DNA from: Lamellibrachia satsuma
Taxonomy: Eukaryota > Annelida > Polychaeta > Sabellida > Siboglinidae
Reading direction: 5' to 3'
Length of the DNA stretch: 64,000 bases
Assembly (NCBI GenBank): GCA_033239005.1
Contig: BSQZ01000039.1
Span: 3,258,316 to 3,322,315 of the forward strand
The notes below the pieces were generated by a model. It was not told the origin of the DNA, searched no databases, and saw nothing but the letters and a program-made list of their open reading frames with translations. The position numbers were made by a program, and so were the translations under genes. Shown in pieces: positions 16,975-29,647 of this stretch (its first letter is position 1; every line of letters starts with the position of its first letter).

Positions 16975-17290
16975 GTGTTAGAAATATTTGTTTCTCACTT
17001 AAGAAAGATATTAGAACTAGAGGACGCAACATAACATTAGTGAGGGATCAGTGTAGATTGGATATAAGAAAGTACTCGTTCTCGCAGAGGACAATCAATG
17101 CATGGAACATATTATCTACATATTGTTTACATACTAGCAGCGTGAATGTGTTTAACAATTGAAAAATTGAAGGGTTGGTTACGCCTGACAAATTGTTGGA
17201 CACTCGATAGGACAGTGGCTTCCTTGTCCACTTGACATCTGAGTATTTTTAAAATCTTGTCAAATCTTGTCAAATCGTGTTAAATATATT
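16975..17290 (+). mobile_element. CR1-like LINE 3'-end fragment
   Basis: ORF2 C-terminus (GTTTCTCACTTAAGAAAGAT near 16990, CAGTGTAGATTGGATATAAG near 17050), the 3' UTR (GGACACTCGATAGGACAGTG near 17198) and a tail of three decamer-like units (AAATCTTGTC repeated, then AAATCGTGTT). The stem-loop has decayed (GACATCTGAG replaces GCCATCTGGG). Confidence 0.85.
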
Positions 17291-18663
17291 GGCGGAACAA
17301 TGCAATTTTCGCCTTTGTTTCAGAAATGCTTTCGTCGAGGAATATCCTGCACCTGGCCGTCAGCGCGGTACAAGACTTCTCTTTGACTCCGTCTCAGGTA
17401 TCGGAATCGGAACTGATAACGTTTATTGGGCCCACAAATTATACAACTTAATATTGTCACAGTTAGCGATTAGATAGAGTGTAATTCGTAACAATGCAAA
17501 CGTGTAAATGAATATATCTTAAATGAAATGAACATAGCACTAATTGATTTATTATAATTGAGAAAAAAAACTGAATTCTTTGCATTTACACCTACATTCA
17601 CCATTCGCTAACTGCGGTTTGAAAAAAATAGGTTTCAATGTGTCAGGGAAACTGCTACAAAGACCAACTTTGATCGCAGCCACTCTAATAAATTAAGTTA
17701 AATAAATTAACACACGGTTTATGAAAGAAAAGACACGAATGCATATATTATCAAGAATAGATTCGGGGAAAAACATAACACAACATAGTTATGTTTTGTG
17801 CAGACACCTTAAATAAATAGTGCGTTTAGTGAATTGTAATAAATATGCTTATACAAAGTAACATTGTAATATATGCTTATACAAAGTAACATTGAATTAA
17901 ACAAAAGATAAACATACCAAGTAATATGTCGTCCCAATACTGTTAGAATTAATTATTATTAATTAAAAACAATATGTATTTTGTTATTCATAGACAGCAT
18001 CAGTGACCAACCAATGGAACATTGGGCACAATTTATGTAGAATAAACATTGGACAAATGACGGAGGTCACGTGATTCAATAAAACTAATGACTTGGAGGA
18101 AGCTAATATAGGACGACGGACCGTGCAGTAATGCTGCAAGGACCTCCAATGATCGATTTAAGTGGCGCCACCTTGTGGATTCTCAGGTTTATCAGTAGGA
18201 GACGACATAGCCTTCGTTACTTATACATCCAGTAAATGCTTGGTTCTAGCCAGTTTGAAATCAGTTACGTAGCAAAACGAAAAATAAGGCAAGCATATCC
18301 ACAATGTTCTACTGCAGATTGGCAAACACCGCTGCCTGAATGGATTTTACGACACGATACGTAAACTACTTATACACGTAATTACACGCCTGTTAATCTG
18401 GACATTTGTTAGTTTTGTAGCTCGTGGTCAACACCGTGGCTTTGGGTAAACGTGATTGTTACTTTGGTCAACAGCGAAAATTGTGCAAAGTTCATACGCC
18501 AATATGAATTAAGATATTCTTCAGCCACAAGACGAGGGGCATATAGACTGAGTCACGACTGGGATGGCCTGCTTGCCAAGAGAACTGTCGAGGAGGTAAA
18601 GAACTACCCGTCCCAACATTTCTCATGAAAACAGTCGATGGCAGCCAAAACGTTGAGTCAGTA
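17291..18663. other. no recognisable gene
   Basis: AT-rich DNA. A small direct repeat (ATGCTTATACAAAGTAACATTG) occurs near 17848 and 17873. Nothing coding is recognised. Confidence 0.4.
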
Positions 18664-19226
<563 letters not shown>

Positions 19227-19345
19227 GCAAGATTTAACAAGAGTTAACATGATTGTTACCACAAGCCCCGAGCTCGTGATAGCAAGTGGAAGGAAGGCAA
19301 CGAATTATCAAGAGTTCAATAATGTTTAATCTATGTATGAGCCAT
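19227..19345 (-). mobile_element. CR1-like LINE 3'-UTR scrap
   Basis: The plus strand reads GCAAGATTTAACAAGAGTTAAC (tail decamers, complement), then GCAAGTGGAAGGAAGGCAACG and ATCTATGTATGAGCC, the diverged 3' UTR of the same family. Confidence 0.55.
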
Positions 19346-19600
19346 GTCATATATCTCAATTCTGTTTTTAAATATTATTTCCACGGCAGCCATTTATTTA
19401 GCCAATATTTATTAATTTAGGTTACAAGCATGTTTTGTCATTGCTCGAGATGCAAAACATGAACTGAACATTGTGATTAACATATTGTGTTGTACTTGCA
19501 GCCGTTGAAACATTGGCAAATCGACCTGGAAGCACTAGTCGTACCGACACGTAGCGTAGACACCATGAAGGATGAATGTAATAAGGCGCCATCTGTCGTG

Positions 19601-19632
<32 letters not shown>

Positions 19633-20425
19633 TGCGTGCATGATTGCGTGCGTGCGATTAAAATTATCGTCGACGTATTCTAAAATGTAAGCGTATTATG
19701 TTTAAAAAATTGTGCAAACTACAAATGCTAAATCACTGAAACAAAAGAAGAAACATTGACCGTAATTGCAATCTGTCAATCTACTTACATAACCCCCAAA
19801 CCATGACTTTTATATGAAAGGATACATCACATTAATATAACCCTAACGCTACACCCGGATGCGTTGCGTTCACTTTCGGGGTAAGAATTGACGATGATCC
19901 GAACATTTAGGTTAAAAAGCCATTTTTAAGGCCGGGGTTGCCCAGAGTTCCCAGAAAAAATGCAAAACCTTGATGTTTACCCCAATCCTTGATTTGGGGT
20001 GTTTCTGTCCAATTGTGTTGCTCCGTTTTGTGTTTGCGTATGCTCATCATATTGGTGTTCCATTTGATGGTCACGTCTGCTGATTTATATAGTAGTGCAC
20101 TGTGTTAAAATTATCATATAATTTAATTTGCGTCATTTGTCATTAATTATCACTCCATAAATGGAAGATTGGAGGAAAATGTTAACAAAGCATACTAAAA
20201 CACTTTACACCGAAAATGCATTCAACTAACACAATGCTAGTTAATATACTCCACATATATTGTTCCTGACAAAAATCAATGTTCCCAAGGACGGTTTTAG
20301 TTGCATTTTTCTGCAACTCCAGGAAACTCTACTGGTCATCTTAAGACATCAATTTGATTTTTAACCAAAGTATCCGTAACAAATTTGCTAATTTCTACTG
20401 GACTATTAGGCCTACAGCCTACATC
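19346..20425. other. no gene; (GT)/(GCGT) microsatellite at about 19599-19656
   Basis: The only structured element is the TGTG to CGTG tetranucleotide run. The rest is unrecognised. Confidence 0.45.
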
Positions 20426-20550
20426 GGTCCGGTAGTACAGTGGTTAAAATGTTAGGCTCTAAATGCATGGGTCGGTGTTTCCCTACCGGTGATTGGAGCG
20501 TGGGCAATTCATTCCACGCTATCACACCTCATTCACCAGTATAAATGAAA
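20426..20550 (+). mobile_element. possible tRNA-derived SINE
   Basis: GGTAGTACAGTGGTTAAAAT resembles a tRNA box A, and GGGTCGGTGTTTCCC 40 bp later is a weak box-B-like segment. A conserved-looking tail follows (ATTCCACGCTATCACACCTC and CACCAGTATAAATG), as in many invertebrate SINEs. No 3' simple-repeat tail is clear. A diverged tRNA pseudogene is the alternative. Confidence 0.45.
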
Positions 20551-20671
20551 GCTGAACATATGATCGGTGCTAACGACTATATAGCGCATTATATAAGAGC
20601 CTATAATAAGTAGTGGTGAAAATGCGATCATTTGTAATAAATAATTGTAGCACTGACTTTTTTATTTAATA

Positions 20672-21790
20672 ATGTGTACCATCGTTATTTTGTTCAACAA
20701 CGACAGTAATGTACACGTTTGCCTAGAATGCAATCATTGTTCTATCTTTATTTTGCTCAACAACAACAGTGATGTACATGTTTGCCTAGAATGCAATCAT
20801 TGTTCCATCTTTATTTTCTTCAACAACGACAGTGATGTACATGTTTGCCTAGAATGCAATCATTGTTCCATCTTTATTTTGTTCAACAACGACAGTGATG
20901 TACATGATTGCCTAGAATGCAATCATTGTTCCATCTTTATTTTGTTCAACAACGACAGTGATGTACACGTTTGCCTAGAATTCAATCATTGTTCCATCTT
21001 TATTTTCTTCAACAACGACAGTGATGTACACGTTTGCCTAGAATGCAATCATTGTTCCATCTTTATTTTGTTCAACAACGACAGTGATGTACATGTTTGC
21101 CTAGAATGCAATCATTGTTCCATCTTTATTTTCTTCAACAACGACAGTGATGTACATGTTTGCCTAGAATGCAATCATTGTTCCATCTTTATTTTGTTCA
21201 ACAACGACAGTGATGTACATGTTTGCCTAGAATGCAATCATTGTTCCATCTTTATTTTGTTCAACAACGACAGTGATGTACATGTTTGCCTAGAATGCAA
21301 TCATTGTTTCATATTTATTTTGTTCAACAACGACAGTGATGTACATGTTTGCCTAGAATGCAATCATTGTTCCATCTTTATTTTGTTCAACACCGACAGT
21401 GATGTACATGTTTGCCTAGAATGCAATCATTGTTCCATCTTTATTTTGTTCAACAACGACAGTGATGTACATGTTTGCCTAGAATGCAATCATTGTTCCA
21501 TCTTTATTTTGTTCAACAACGACAGTGATGTACATGTTTGCCTAGAATGCAATCATTGTTCCATCTTTATTTTGTTCAACAACGACAGTGATGTACATGT
21601 TTGCCTAGAATGCAATCATTGTTCCATCGTTATTTTGTTCAACAACGACAGTGATGCACATGTTTGCCTAGAATGCAATAATTGTTCCGTCTCTCCAACA
21701 AGATATATGCATGAGCAAGTATTTATATTGCGTGTCCCCATTATAACACCTACATTGGGGAAGGCTGAGTTAGTTGAGCCACTGGGTTAG
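20672..21790 (+). repeat. 63-bp tandem array (16 copies) with a 372-codon open frame
   Basis: Period 63 bp (21 codons), repeat part 20696 to about 21704. One plus-strand frame is open through every copy and reads NNDSDVHVCLECNHCSIFIL per unit. Each unit supplies a C-x2-C-x2-C pattern. Differences between copies include amino-acid changes (ILF to IFF, VHV to VHD, one Cys to Phe), so selection on protein is not obvious. There is an ATG in frame but no signal peptide, no evident splice signals and no resemblance to a known protein. The simplest reading is a non-coding minisatellite whose length happens to be divisible by three. A repeat protein is possible but unsupported. Confidence 0.9.
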
Positions 21791-22316
21791 TCGAGCCACC
21801 CAGGATACTACAGCAGTGACAGTTACATGGCACTACCCAGTGATTGGACATGTTGTAAGATTAGGATTGACGTATAATAGGTTAATCTGCCACAACGGTC
21901 AGAACATGTAATCTAAAATATGTTTTTGATGTTTTTCGAAACTTTTGGTAATTGTAATTAATGTCTGCTGGCGAGTAGACTATCAATACATGTGACCAGA
22001 CTTTATTTGTGTGCACTCAAAATGGTTTAGCTATGCACAGAGAAGAAGATTATTTACATCACTTCCAAATTGCGACATCGGATAGCTACAAAGCAACATA
22101 TTAGCAGTTAGTTACACTGGTTGTGATTGGCCTTTAAGTCTAAATTAATTAAATGTGCCGACTTATTAATTAAGCGCGTAGACTTGTCAGAGACGGATTG
22201 TACCCATTGGGTAGATGTGTTGGCCGAGTTGTTTTGAATTTTTGGTACAAGGCCTACGTAAATTATGCAAATAAAGAATTTAAGTAATTTACGCTATACT
22301 GTGGCTCAAACTACTG

Positions 22317-22349
<33 letters not shown>

Positions 22350-22558
22350 CGTGGTACAAAAGTATGTACTAATAATCATAGTTTATGTGAGTAAAAACAA
22401 TTTTGAATTATGAATATGACTGTTCCCTAGACACCAAAAAGAATGAACATGTTCTCAACCAACACTGCCATCCCCTTTATGAAAAACCTCGAGACAAGCC
22501 AATAATGAATGAGATTATTTGAATTCTTACTTGTCCTCCGGGAGGTTTAATAATAATA
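21791..22558. other. no gene; (TA)14 at about 22320-22347
   Basis: Mostly AT-rich DNA between the 63-bp array and the 3' side of the first NXPE-like gene. Confidence 0.45.
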
Positions 22559-22564
22559 TTTATT
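22559..22564 (-). promoter_or_regulatory. candidate polyadenylation signal of the 22.7 kb NXPE-like gene
   Basis: TTTATT on the plus strand (AATAAA on the gene strand) lies about 150 bp beyond the stop codon. It is plausible by position and motif only. Confidence 0.35.
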
Positions 22565-22710
22565 GGTTGGGGACAGTGATCCCATTTCTAAGGTGATCTT
22601 AATAACGGGGTTGTCGATAGCCAGGACGCTATTGTACCTAGATATTAATGTGTACTTCTAGATCATACTTGCGACTCTTAGTCTAATTAAATATTTGTAA
22701 TGTAATTAAA

Positions 22711-24198
22711 TCAACATATTTCATTAGCCATCATCAGGGATGCGGCGATCATACCAACTCTCCCGATAATGTGAACCATATTGCGTTTAATTATACGACA
22801 AAGGTAATGACAACCACATGAGCTGGTATCTTGCTGCGCCAGAAGAATGCTGAATTCATCAAACACGTTCACTTTCTTCGACAATAATTCTGTTGTCAAT
22901 CTTCTGTTCAGTGCGGCCAAAGCGAAGTTGTTCCTGCTGCCTTTCGTCTGCCGTTTGTCGGCCTCAGGAAAAGGTGGCGTCGTTACGAAAAGAAGTTTGA
23001 AGCCGTACTTCAAGCTTTTCTGATTTAGATCACTGAGTACATGCACAAGTTTCATCACAGACTCATCCATCGTTTGTTGTATACCGATGTGAGCCATATC
23101 ATGGGATCCTGTTTGAATTATCACTACATCACGTTCACCTAATGTTTCATTCTTCAGATATTTCTCCCACAATGCTGGGTATTGGAAAACCTTTGTCACA
23201 CTAAGAAAGCGAATGTTTTCCACCGTGAGAGATTTGTACTTTTGTGGTACGTTCAAGGGTACATTGTAGCATGTAGACATAATGTAGTCTACTTTGAATC
23301 TCATGTGTGATGCTCCAAAATAGAATAATTTCCTTATTTTTGTTACGCAACCGCATACGTCAGATTTGCTCATCTCTGTGAACTCTTTTCCGTTTAACAA
23401 CCTCGCTACCCACTGGTTGTTTGTCAAATACCACGTAACAGTGTTTTTCCCGTTGGTTGAGGTTGTCATTTTGTGACGAGTCAAAGTCAAACCAGCATCC
23501 CCTTTGTGAAGGTTACAACTACGCCGTCGCCAAATTAGCTTCTTTATTGGCAGGTGATTGCCCGTGTATGCCGTGAAGTTAAAGTACTGGAGCCACACAC
23601 TTATGTTTCGGCACGTGCATTCCGGTAGGAGGCAGTGCGCTACATACGTGCCATTGAAGAAATCGTCATAATGACATATTTGTGTTGACACCGAGTCACT
23701 ACGAACGGTGAAGCTGCTGCCGCCCCCTGTTGGCGTTTTCCCATTGCGTTCTTCGATAAGGATGTCTGTCGACGACAAAGCCTTTATGTGATAATTATAT
23801 CCAGCTGGCGGTTCCACTACTTTCACATTGTTCATAATAAATTTGAACTTTGGATTGTATTTCTTGAAGCGAATGTATTGTTGTAATTCCGTTTCTCCGA
23901 TAGCATCGTAGATTTCGACGCCGAACGCGTACATTTTGTCTTTTTCTTTGAATGTATTACATTTCTGTAGAACCATCTTAGGCATCGAATTATTAAACGA
24001 AACATATTTCGTTTTGTGATGCAAAGTACGGTTAGCATGGTAGTCGAACAATTTGTTGGTCGGTGTGTACTTTTGATTATTCAATATCAAAGTTAATGCG
24101 CAGCTCAACACGGATATACACACACATAATGTTTTCCACTTCGTCAGGAATAAATTCCCGAGGATTTGTAGAGAATAACAACTCTGTATGCATGCCAT
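22711..24198 (-). CDS. NXPE/PC-esterase-like type II membrane protein (paralogue 1)
   Basis: 495 codons in one open frame, with no intron needed. A short basic cytoplasmic N-terminus precedes one hydrophobic segment (about residues 22-39), giving a predicted type II, probably Golgi or cell-surface, protein. A luminal N-terminal region (about 85-215) has GGGSSF, DFFNGTYVAHC and N-glycosylation sequons. The C-terminal SGNH-like esterase domain (about 285-495) has GASHMR (295-300, candidate nucleophile Ser297), IIQTGSHDM (360-368), VFDEFS (D447), CGCHYLC (H464) and a terminal NEIC. This mirrors the NXPE C-terminal pattern: Asp in a xDxW-type motif, then His, then a closing Cys. The usual Asp of a D-x-x-H motif is Cys461 here. 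By analogy with NXPE, CASD1 and TBL relatives it may acetylate or esterify glycans; the substrate is unknown. A close paralogue on the same strand lies 11.6 kb upstream. Confidence 0.82.
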   Translation of the reverse strand: MACIQSCYSLQILGNLFLTKWKTLCVCISVLSCALTLILNNQKYTPTNKLFDYHANRTLHHKTKYVSFNNSMPKMVLQKCNTFKEKDKMYAFGVEIYDAIGETELQQYIRFKKYNPKFKFIMNNVKVVEPPAGYNYHIKALSSTDILIEERNGKTPTGGGSSFTVRSDSVSTQICHYDDFFNGTYVAHCLLPECTCRNISVWLQYFNFTAYTGNHLPIKKLIWRRRSCNLHKGDAGLTLTRHKMTTSTNGKNTVTWYLTNNQWVARLLNGKEFTEMSKSDVCGCVTKIRKLFYFGASHMRFKVDYIMSTCYNVPLNVPQKYKSLTVENIRFLSVTKVFQYPALWEKYLKNETLGERDVVIIQTGSHDMAHIGIQQTMDESVMKLVHVLSDLNQKSLKYGFKLLFVTTPPFPEADKRQTKGSRNNFALAALNRRLTTELLSKKVNVFDEFSILLAQQDTSSCGCHYLCRIIKRNMVHIIGRVGMIAASLMMANEIC

Positions 24199-24450
24199 TG
24201 TATAATGCGATGTTCGTGTGAACAGTTGTGGACGTCGTCAGCAGTACTCATATAACGTCGGTTTCAGATCGGATGTGACGGTGTGCCCGCGAACTGAAAT
24301 ACAACAATATGGCAAGATTAGTAAATATTGTAAATGCAAGGATATTAAACGGTCGTATGTTATCACAGGTGGTACGTATTCCCACAATATATTTGCACTT
24401 TATGTTGCATACTTCCCTAGATGCACTCAGTGCAAATCTTTCATATCACG

Positions 24451-24456
<6 letters not shown>
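24199..24456. other. upstream region of the first NXPE-like gene
   Basis: About 260 bp before the start codon (gene on the minus strand), ending at an (AT)n run at 24457-24499. I see no TATA box or other definite promoter element. Confidence 0.4.

Positions 24457-24499
<43 letters not shown>
24457..24499. repeat. (AT)n microsatellite
   Basis: About 21 units of AT. Confidence 0.9.
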
Positions 24500-24501
<2 letters not shown>

Positions 24502-24689
24502 CCAATCTAATATGGGTGTCTTAATTAATTGCTAAGCGGGTAGGCGATGAATGGAGGTTGTCCAAGATTAACAGAATACTTTGGTGAGTGTGCCACATCA
24601 ATAGTCGTTATTACTGAAAGTAAACGCCCTACATGAATGGTGTAATTATATGTGTGACAAAAGAAAAAAATGGTTGATCGACTCAAGAT

Positions 24690-25025
24690 AAAGAACAATA
24701 GTAGAAAGGGAGATTTCAAACTGGAAATAATCAGTCATGAGTGGCCTGAACATGGCATATCATATAATTTGCCGAAATGTAAATGCATACACAAAGTACA
24801 TGGAAAAACGGACGAAGCATATACAACTATGTTGAAATAAATAACAGAAAATGGCTTAACAGAAAAAATGAGTGCTGACATAGCAGTGTGATGTTCAATA
24901 GGTACTCAAATGATCTGCCTAGTTAGGAGAAATATCACAAATATGGAAAACGAGATAATTATACCCCTATGCAAAGCAATAGTAAGGCCTCTTTTTGGAT
25001 ATTACATACAAGTAGACAAATACAC
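24690..25025 (+). pseudogene. CR1-like LINE, decayed RT fragment
   Basis: GGAGATTTCAAACTGGAAAT near 24709 corresponds to the GEVSNWK segment of the family RT. CCGAAATGTAAATGCATACA near 24772 corresponds to the KCKCLHTG segment. The frame at 24910-25020 reads LVRRNITNMENEI then PLCKAIVRPLFGY, the RT thumb. The RT catalytic region is missing and stops are frequent. Confidence 0.65.
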
Positions 25026-25546
25026 CGGATACAAATGTGGACGTTTTGTTTACTCACGCAATGGTCTCCATTTCTTACACACGAATACATTAACCAAGAT
25101 AGATCCGGGTGAGACAATTCTACCACTATCTCACAAGACACGTGGGTGAAAAGTGTCTAACAAAAAAAACAATGAGCTGGTGCAATATTAACCCAAAACA
25201 ATAATTGTTTTATACTCATGTCTATCGTAACAATGAGCGTGTTCCAGATAGTCATATTACGTTACTAATTGCACGGAAAAAATGCGTCGGCTGATGTCAG
25301 TTGATGAAGGAGTTGGTGTCATTGGCTAGGTTGTTTTTCACTTTAGTCTGCGTCATCTCACCTCACAGCGCCACACGAAATGTCATTTAAAATAGCTGAA
25401 CGCACAAACAATGTAATTGGAGTACTGAAGCAGCCTTTCTTCACATCGGATATCGATTTATCATCGGTATAGTGTTAACAATACTGCTTAAAATTGCAAT
25501 GTACCACTTGTGTTTACTTTAACCTATACTGACTGGAATTGTGTTT
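25026..25546. other. no recognisable gene
   Basis: Nothing beyond chance frames. Confidence 0.4.
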
Positions 25547-25547
25547 G

Positions 25548-25583
<36 letters not shown>

Positions 25584-25764
25584 TGATTGCTTGTACGAAA
25601 CTATGTACATGCGTGTACTCGTTGTAAATCGGCCGGTAAATCGACATGGGTTTGTGTTTTGGGTGTGGTGGATAGGTGTGTTGATGGGTGTTGGAGAGCT
25701 TGCCTGCGTGCCTGCGTGCCTGCTTGTCTGCGTGCCTGCGAGCCTGCGTGCCTGCGTACATGTG
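25547..25764. repeat. two (GCGT)/(GCCTGCGT)-type runs
   Basis: (GTGC)n at about 25547-25585 and a looser run of 4-bp words GCCT, GCGT and GCTT at about 25698-25760. The ARTHART/RACVRAC-type translations are artefacts. Confidence 0.85.
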
Positions 25765-27382
25765 CGCTCGTTCAGTAGCGTTCGTTACGTGTTATTAAAT
25801 AGTGCACAGTGTCTTAGAGCGTGGCAAATTACATATTCTTTACTGGTTTTACACCTTTCATCTGAGCGAAAGGTCACGACAGAAAAGTCGGTTACAGTAT
25901 GTAGTTGTAATTTGGTGGCACAGTTCTATAAAAATATATTTATATTTACAAGACGAAGAAAGAGTCACCAGTGGCCATAGTCCCAAGGACACACTTGTAG
26001 AAGTATCTAAAAATATTAAACGAAGGTGCTCAACAAAAAACATTAAATCAGTTATTTCCATATCGTTACTTTTCAAATCATTTAGCAATATGAATAATAG
26101 TGATTTTTATGCATGCTGTGTATTTTTTTGCAAACGCCAAGATACAAATGAAATTAATACGAACACACGAACAAGAACGAATTGCAACACAGCGATATAA
26201 TTTATCGTACGCCATCGCCGGTCTTGCTAGTACTACTTGAATGATATGTTTGCGTGAGAGAGAAAAAGTATGTCAATACGGATTTAAGTAGATGGTAACA
26301 GGGATTTCACTAGCTGCATACAATATTTGGCCAAATATGTGATGCAGATGACACAACTGTACAATCTCGGACAATAGACAATTTAAGTATTATCTGCAAT
26401 GTTTCATCACGACCGTCTGAATTGTACTTCCCGTGGTTATCGCATCGTACATCACATTAACTTTCTATCCTCCACTCTATTCTGCCAAACTTCTTGAAAA
26501 CGCTGTCATAACTGTCTGCTTATATACATTATGTTCACCACCTTAGGCCGCAGCAAACATCCGAAAGGAAGGGACACGGCATGAGTGTTGTGTGCGCGCG
26601 TCCGTGCGTGCGTGCGTGAATTCAGCTTAAACTATAACAAAAGATAAAACATACACGTTTGCAAGTGCTTACCTTACAGCACACCTGTATTAGCACAATG
26701 CGACCTTTCTGTGTTCTTGATATGCTGACTGCTGACCTTTCAACATATGTGCGCTTGATGGGCTTAACGCCGTCACGCATGGCTGCTCGGATCGGAACTG
26801 CCATTGAATGGGTCTTTCTGCTGCTTAAATTGCATGACCTTTATTGCGATGTACCAGTCACAACAGCCCACAACGTTCGGCCCTTTGAAAAATCATACAG
26901 TCCTGTAATTTAATATGTACAGAACATATTTTCTTTTTTACTTGCATGTGATACACCATTGTTTCCATTAAGGAATGTCGATTAATGCGTTGTGTGATTT
27001 TGTACGGTTATGTTTGTAATGCGTTACACGGCCGTTTTCGTGCAGTATTTCATGGTCAGTATATGTTGATAATAAACCTTAGTATTGGACTGAAAATATC
27101 TTGGCTGATGTTTTCGTTGAAGAGTATATTATGTTGTCAGCATTTCCGTACAGCTTGATTTAGTTTTAATTGAAATAGATGGACCAAAAAAATTGTGCGG
27201 GCGCTGCAATTTAGCAGCAGTTAAGCACCACGAAGCAGCTTGCATATGATAAACACATTACACAGTGTATATCACCAATTTATAAATACAAGCCTGTGTC
27301 AGTTAGTTAGTAATTTCACTTGCTGTGGATCTGATACATATAGTTTCACGCATAGTGCCTCCTCCAGCTGCTGTGTAATAAT
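25765..27382. other. no recognisable gene
   Basis: Several chance frames of 76-132 codons. A small (GCGT) run occurs near 26595-26620. I recognise no domain. Confidence 0.4.
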
Positions 27383-27703
27383 TTGTTATTATGTGTCTCT
27401 AACGTTCATATGCTAAACACTGCAGATGAATTGGTAGCTCGATGTGGTAAAATACCCAAAGTGGATGATTGGAACTCGTCTAATTTTGTGATACTGTTAA
27501 CTGATAATGCAGCGGTGAGAGAAACTCATGAAGATACTGCAGATGGTCAATATGTGCCTGACACTGCCACTGTTGATCACATGTTTAAATCGGATGATTC
27601 TGGCATTGATGATTCCAACCATACCTTAGGATACTGGACTATTGGAGGGTCATTTGTGTTTTTTTGGCATCGGCTAAATTTGCTGCTTGAAAGTTGCTGT
27701 TGA
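27383..27703 (+). other. unassigned 106-codon frame, possibly a transposase C-terminal scrap
   Basis: The frame contains TADELVARCGKIPKVDDWNS, then an acidic stretch (HEDTADG, SDDSGIDD). Acidic C-termini with a VDxW-type motif occur in pogo/Tigger-like transposases, which are present elsewhere in the window, but the similarity is weak. The frame opens without a clear start context. It may be chance or a host exon, since a CTGCAG precedes the second in-frame Met region. Confidence 0.2.
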
Positions 27704-28424
27704 AAGTGTCTGAAATAAATATGTTGAATGAGAGCTGAGTCGATGATTTAAAAAGTGAATGTGTTGTCAGCCCAATGTCGTGTTTGGATATATCGCTGGA
27801 CACAGATCAAAGAACGGGAAAGTTATTCAAATTAGATTCTAAGAAAGACGTCGTGTGCTACGTCCAGTAAGATGTATTTGTGGTAAGTTGCAGGAGAGGG
27901 AAAACATTTGTACTTCAAAAATGTGTCTGAAGAAAACTAAATTAACGGTGCCGTGTAATGTTTCACATTTTCTTTGAAATTGGACTGGACTGCAACATAT
28001 GTCTCATCAATGATTTATTAAACTATTGTGTCATTAAAACTACTTCTGATTTCCACGCGTTTTCCCCGTTATATCTAATTCGTTGCAACTATCAATGTGA
28101 GTGACAATTAACTGCAAAATGAAATCACGCTTTGACACTTGCAAAAATTGATGTAACACGTAATTATGGTGGACGAGGCAACATTTTAATATGTTGTTTA
28201 TGATATACCTGTCTATCAAATGCCACCATTCAATCTTATTGTCTCAAACAAATTTGTTTTCGCCCTATGTCACATATTTGGGCACGAACTGAGTTAGTAT
28301 TAAGCAGTTACGCACAAATATACCCACGTACACAGTTGACTATGTGTCATATGTTCATTAAAATATAATTTCTGTATCGACGGAGAGGCGATGTGTGGCA
28401 CCATTTCTATACTCCCACTGATAT
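27704..28424. other. no recognisable gene
   Basis: AT-rich DNA without recognisable features. Confidence 0.4.
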
Positions 28425-28572
28425 ATACTAAAGGGAGTGGCAAGAAAATCACCAGGTGTCGATAACATTCCTGCACAAATAATACCTCAAGGTGGGGAGG
28501 CCATGATTAAAGCAATCGTGGTAATATGACAGAATATCTGGCAGATTAAGCGGTCGGCTGAAAATGGAAAAC
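28425..28572 (+). pseudogene. small RT fragment of another LINE
   Basis: One frame reads ARKSPGVDNIPAQIIPQGG, then EAMIKAIVVI, a stop, and QNIWQIKRSAENG. This is the finger-region pattern (SPGxDxIPAEL..GGE...) of endonuclease-reverse transcriptases. It differs from the equivalent region of both the CR1-like and RTE-like elements here, so it is a third family. One internal stop. Confidence 0.6.
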
Positions 28573-28619
28573 ATAAATAATAATACATTTCAATAGAAGG
28601 CAAACTTAGACTAGGTCAG

Positions 28620-29050
28620 TATTAAAGAACCATCAGTTTGACCTGCAAACGTGGTATACTGCGGATACTGGGCATCTTGCGACCCCAGGCGAATGCGCTA
28701 GGGATCTCGCAGCAGGTTGGACCCTTAAAGGTGCAGTGTGTAGGGCCCACCAGCGTGTCGACGTGTCCCGGCGCTGCACCATTCCAACCCCCAACTATGG
28801 GCAAATAGTACTGAGTAGATCACGCTCATTTGCCTTGGTAGGCAGGTCATCTAGGAGAAGGAAAACTCTGACATAAAACCGCAACATCAGGTCAGCCAGG
28901 GCAGCGCTGCTGAGTGGCTAAGATGTCCCAAATATAATGATGGTACAAATATTGTTGAGCGAGAGGGCTACCGCATTCAGGATAACCGACGCGCCGTCTA
29001 CCTTGGCTGCGGCGAGAAGACAGCGAGTCCAAGGGGATCGTCAGGCCGGC
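28620..29050 (+). mobile_element. likely 5' part of the RTE-like LINE
   Basis: GC-richer sequence directly upstream of the endonuclease frame, containing short conserved-looking boxes (GGGCAGTGTGAACG follows at its end). The 5' boundary is uncertain and no reading frame is recognised in it. Confidence 0.4.
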
Positions 29051-29647
29051 AGCTATCTAGATGTGAAGTCCGGCTGGGCAGTGTGAACGTGGGGACGATG
29101 AGTGGGAAAGGAGTCGAGGTGGGGGAAATTATGGAAAGAAGGAGACTGGAAGTATTATGTATCCAGGAGACTAAGTGGGAGGGAGACAGAGCAAGGACTA
29201 TGATGGGAGGGTAAAAGCTACTGCACGCAGGAGATGGAAAAAGTAATGGAGTGGGCATCATTGTAACCTAAGAGATCAGTAAGATGGTGGTTAGAGTGGA
29301 GAGATGGAAGGGGCGCATAGTGAAGGAAACATATTATGTGCATTATTTCTGTGTATGGGCCACAGATGGGAACGATGCAGGCAGAGAAAGTGGAGTTCAG
29401 GGATGCTTTGGAAAGGATGATGGGGTTGGTGGAGCTGGAGAGGATGTTTGGTATTGCGGGAGACTTCAATGCACATGTTGGAGTAGTGGAACCAGGTGAA
29501 GGGGAGAGTATTGGCAGGTATGGATGGGGAGCGAGGAATAGAGAGGGTCGAGCTCTCGTGGAGCTGGTGGCGAGAAATTGGTTAGCAGTGGCTAGCTCTT
29601 TCTTCCAGAAGCGAGAGAGCCACAAGATCACACACAGGAGTGGATAG
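29051..29647 (+). pseudogene. RTE-like LINE, endonuclease domain relic
   Basis: The frame from about 29060 reads VRLGSVNVGTMSGKGVE and LEVLCIQETKWEG (the catalytic Glu motif QETKW), hits a stop at 29212, continues with KSNGVGIIV, then shifts frame near 29336. It goes on with MCIISVYGPQ, FGIAGDFNAHVG (catalytic Asp/Asn motif) and a G-rich loop ending FFQKRESHKITHRSG. This matches the APE-type endonuclease of RTE-clade elements. Several stops and one frameshift disable it. Confidence 0.85.
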
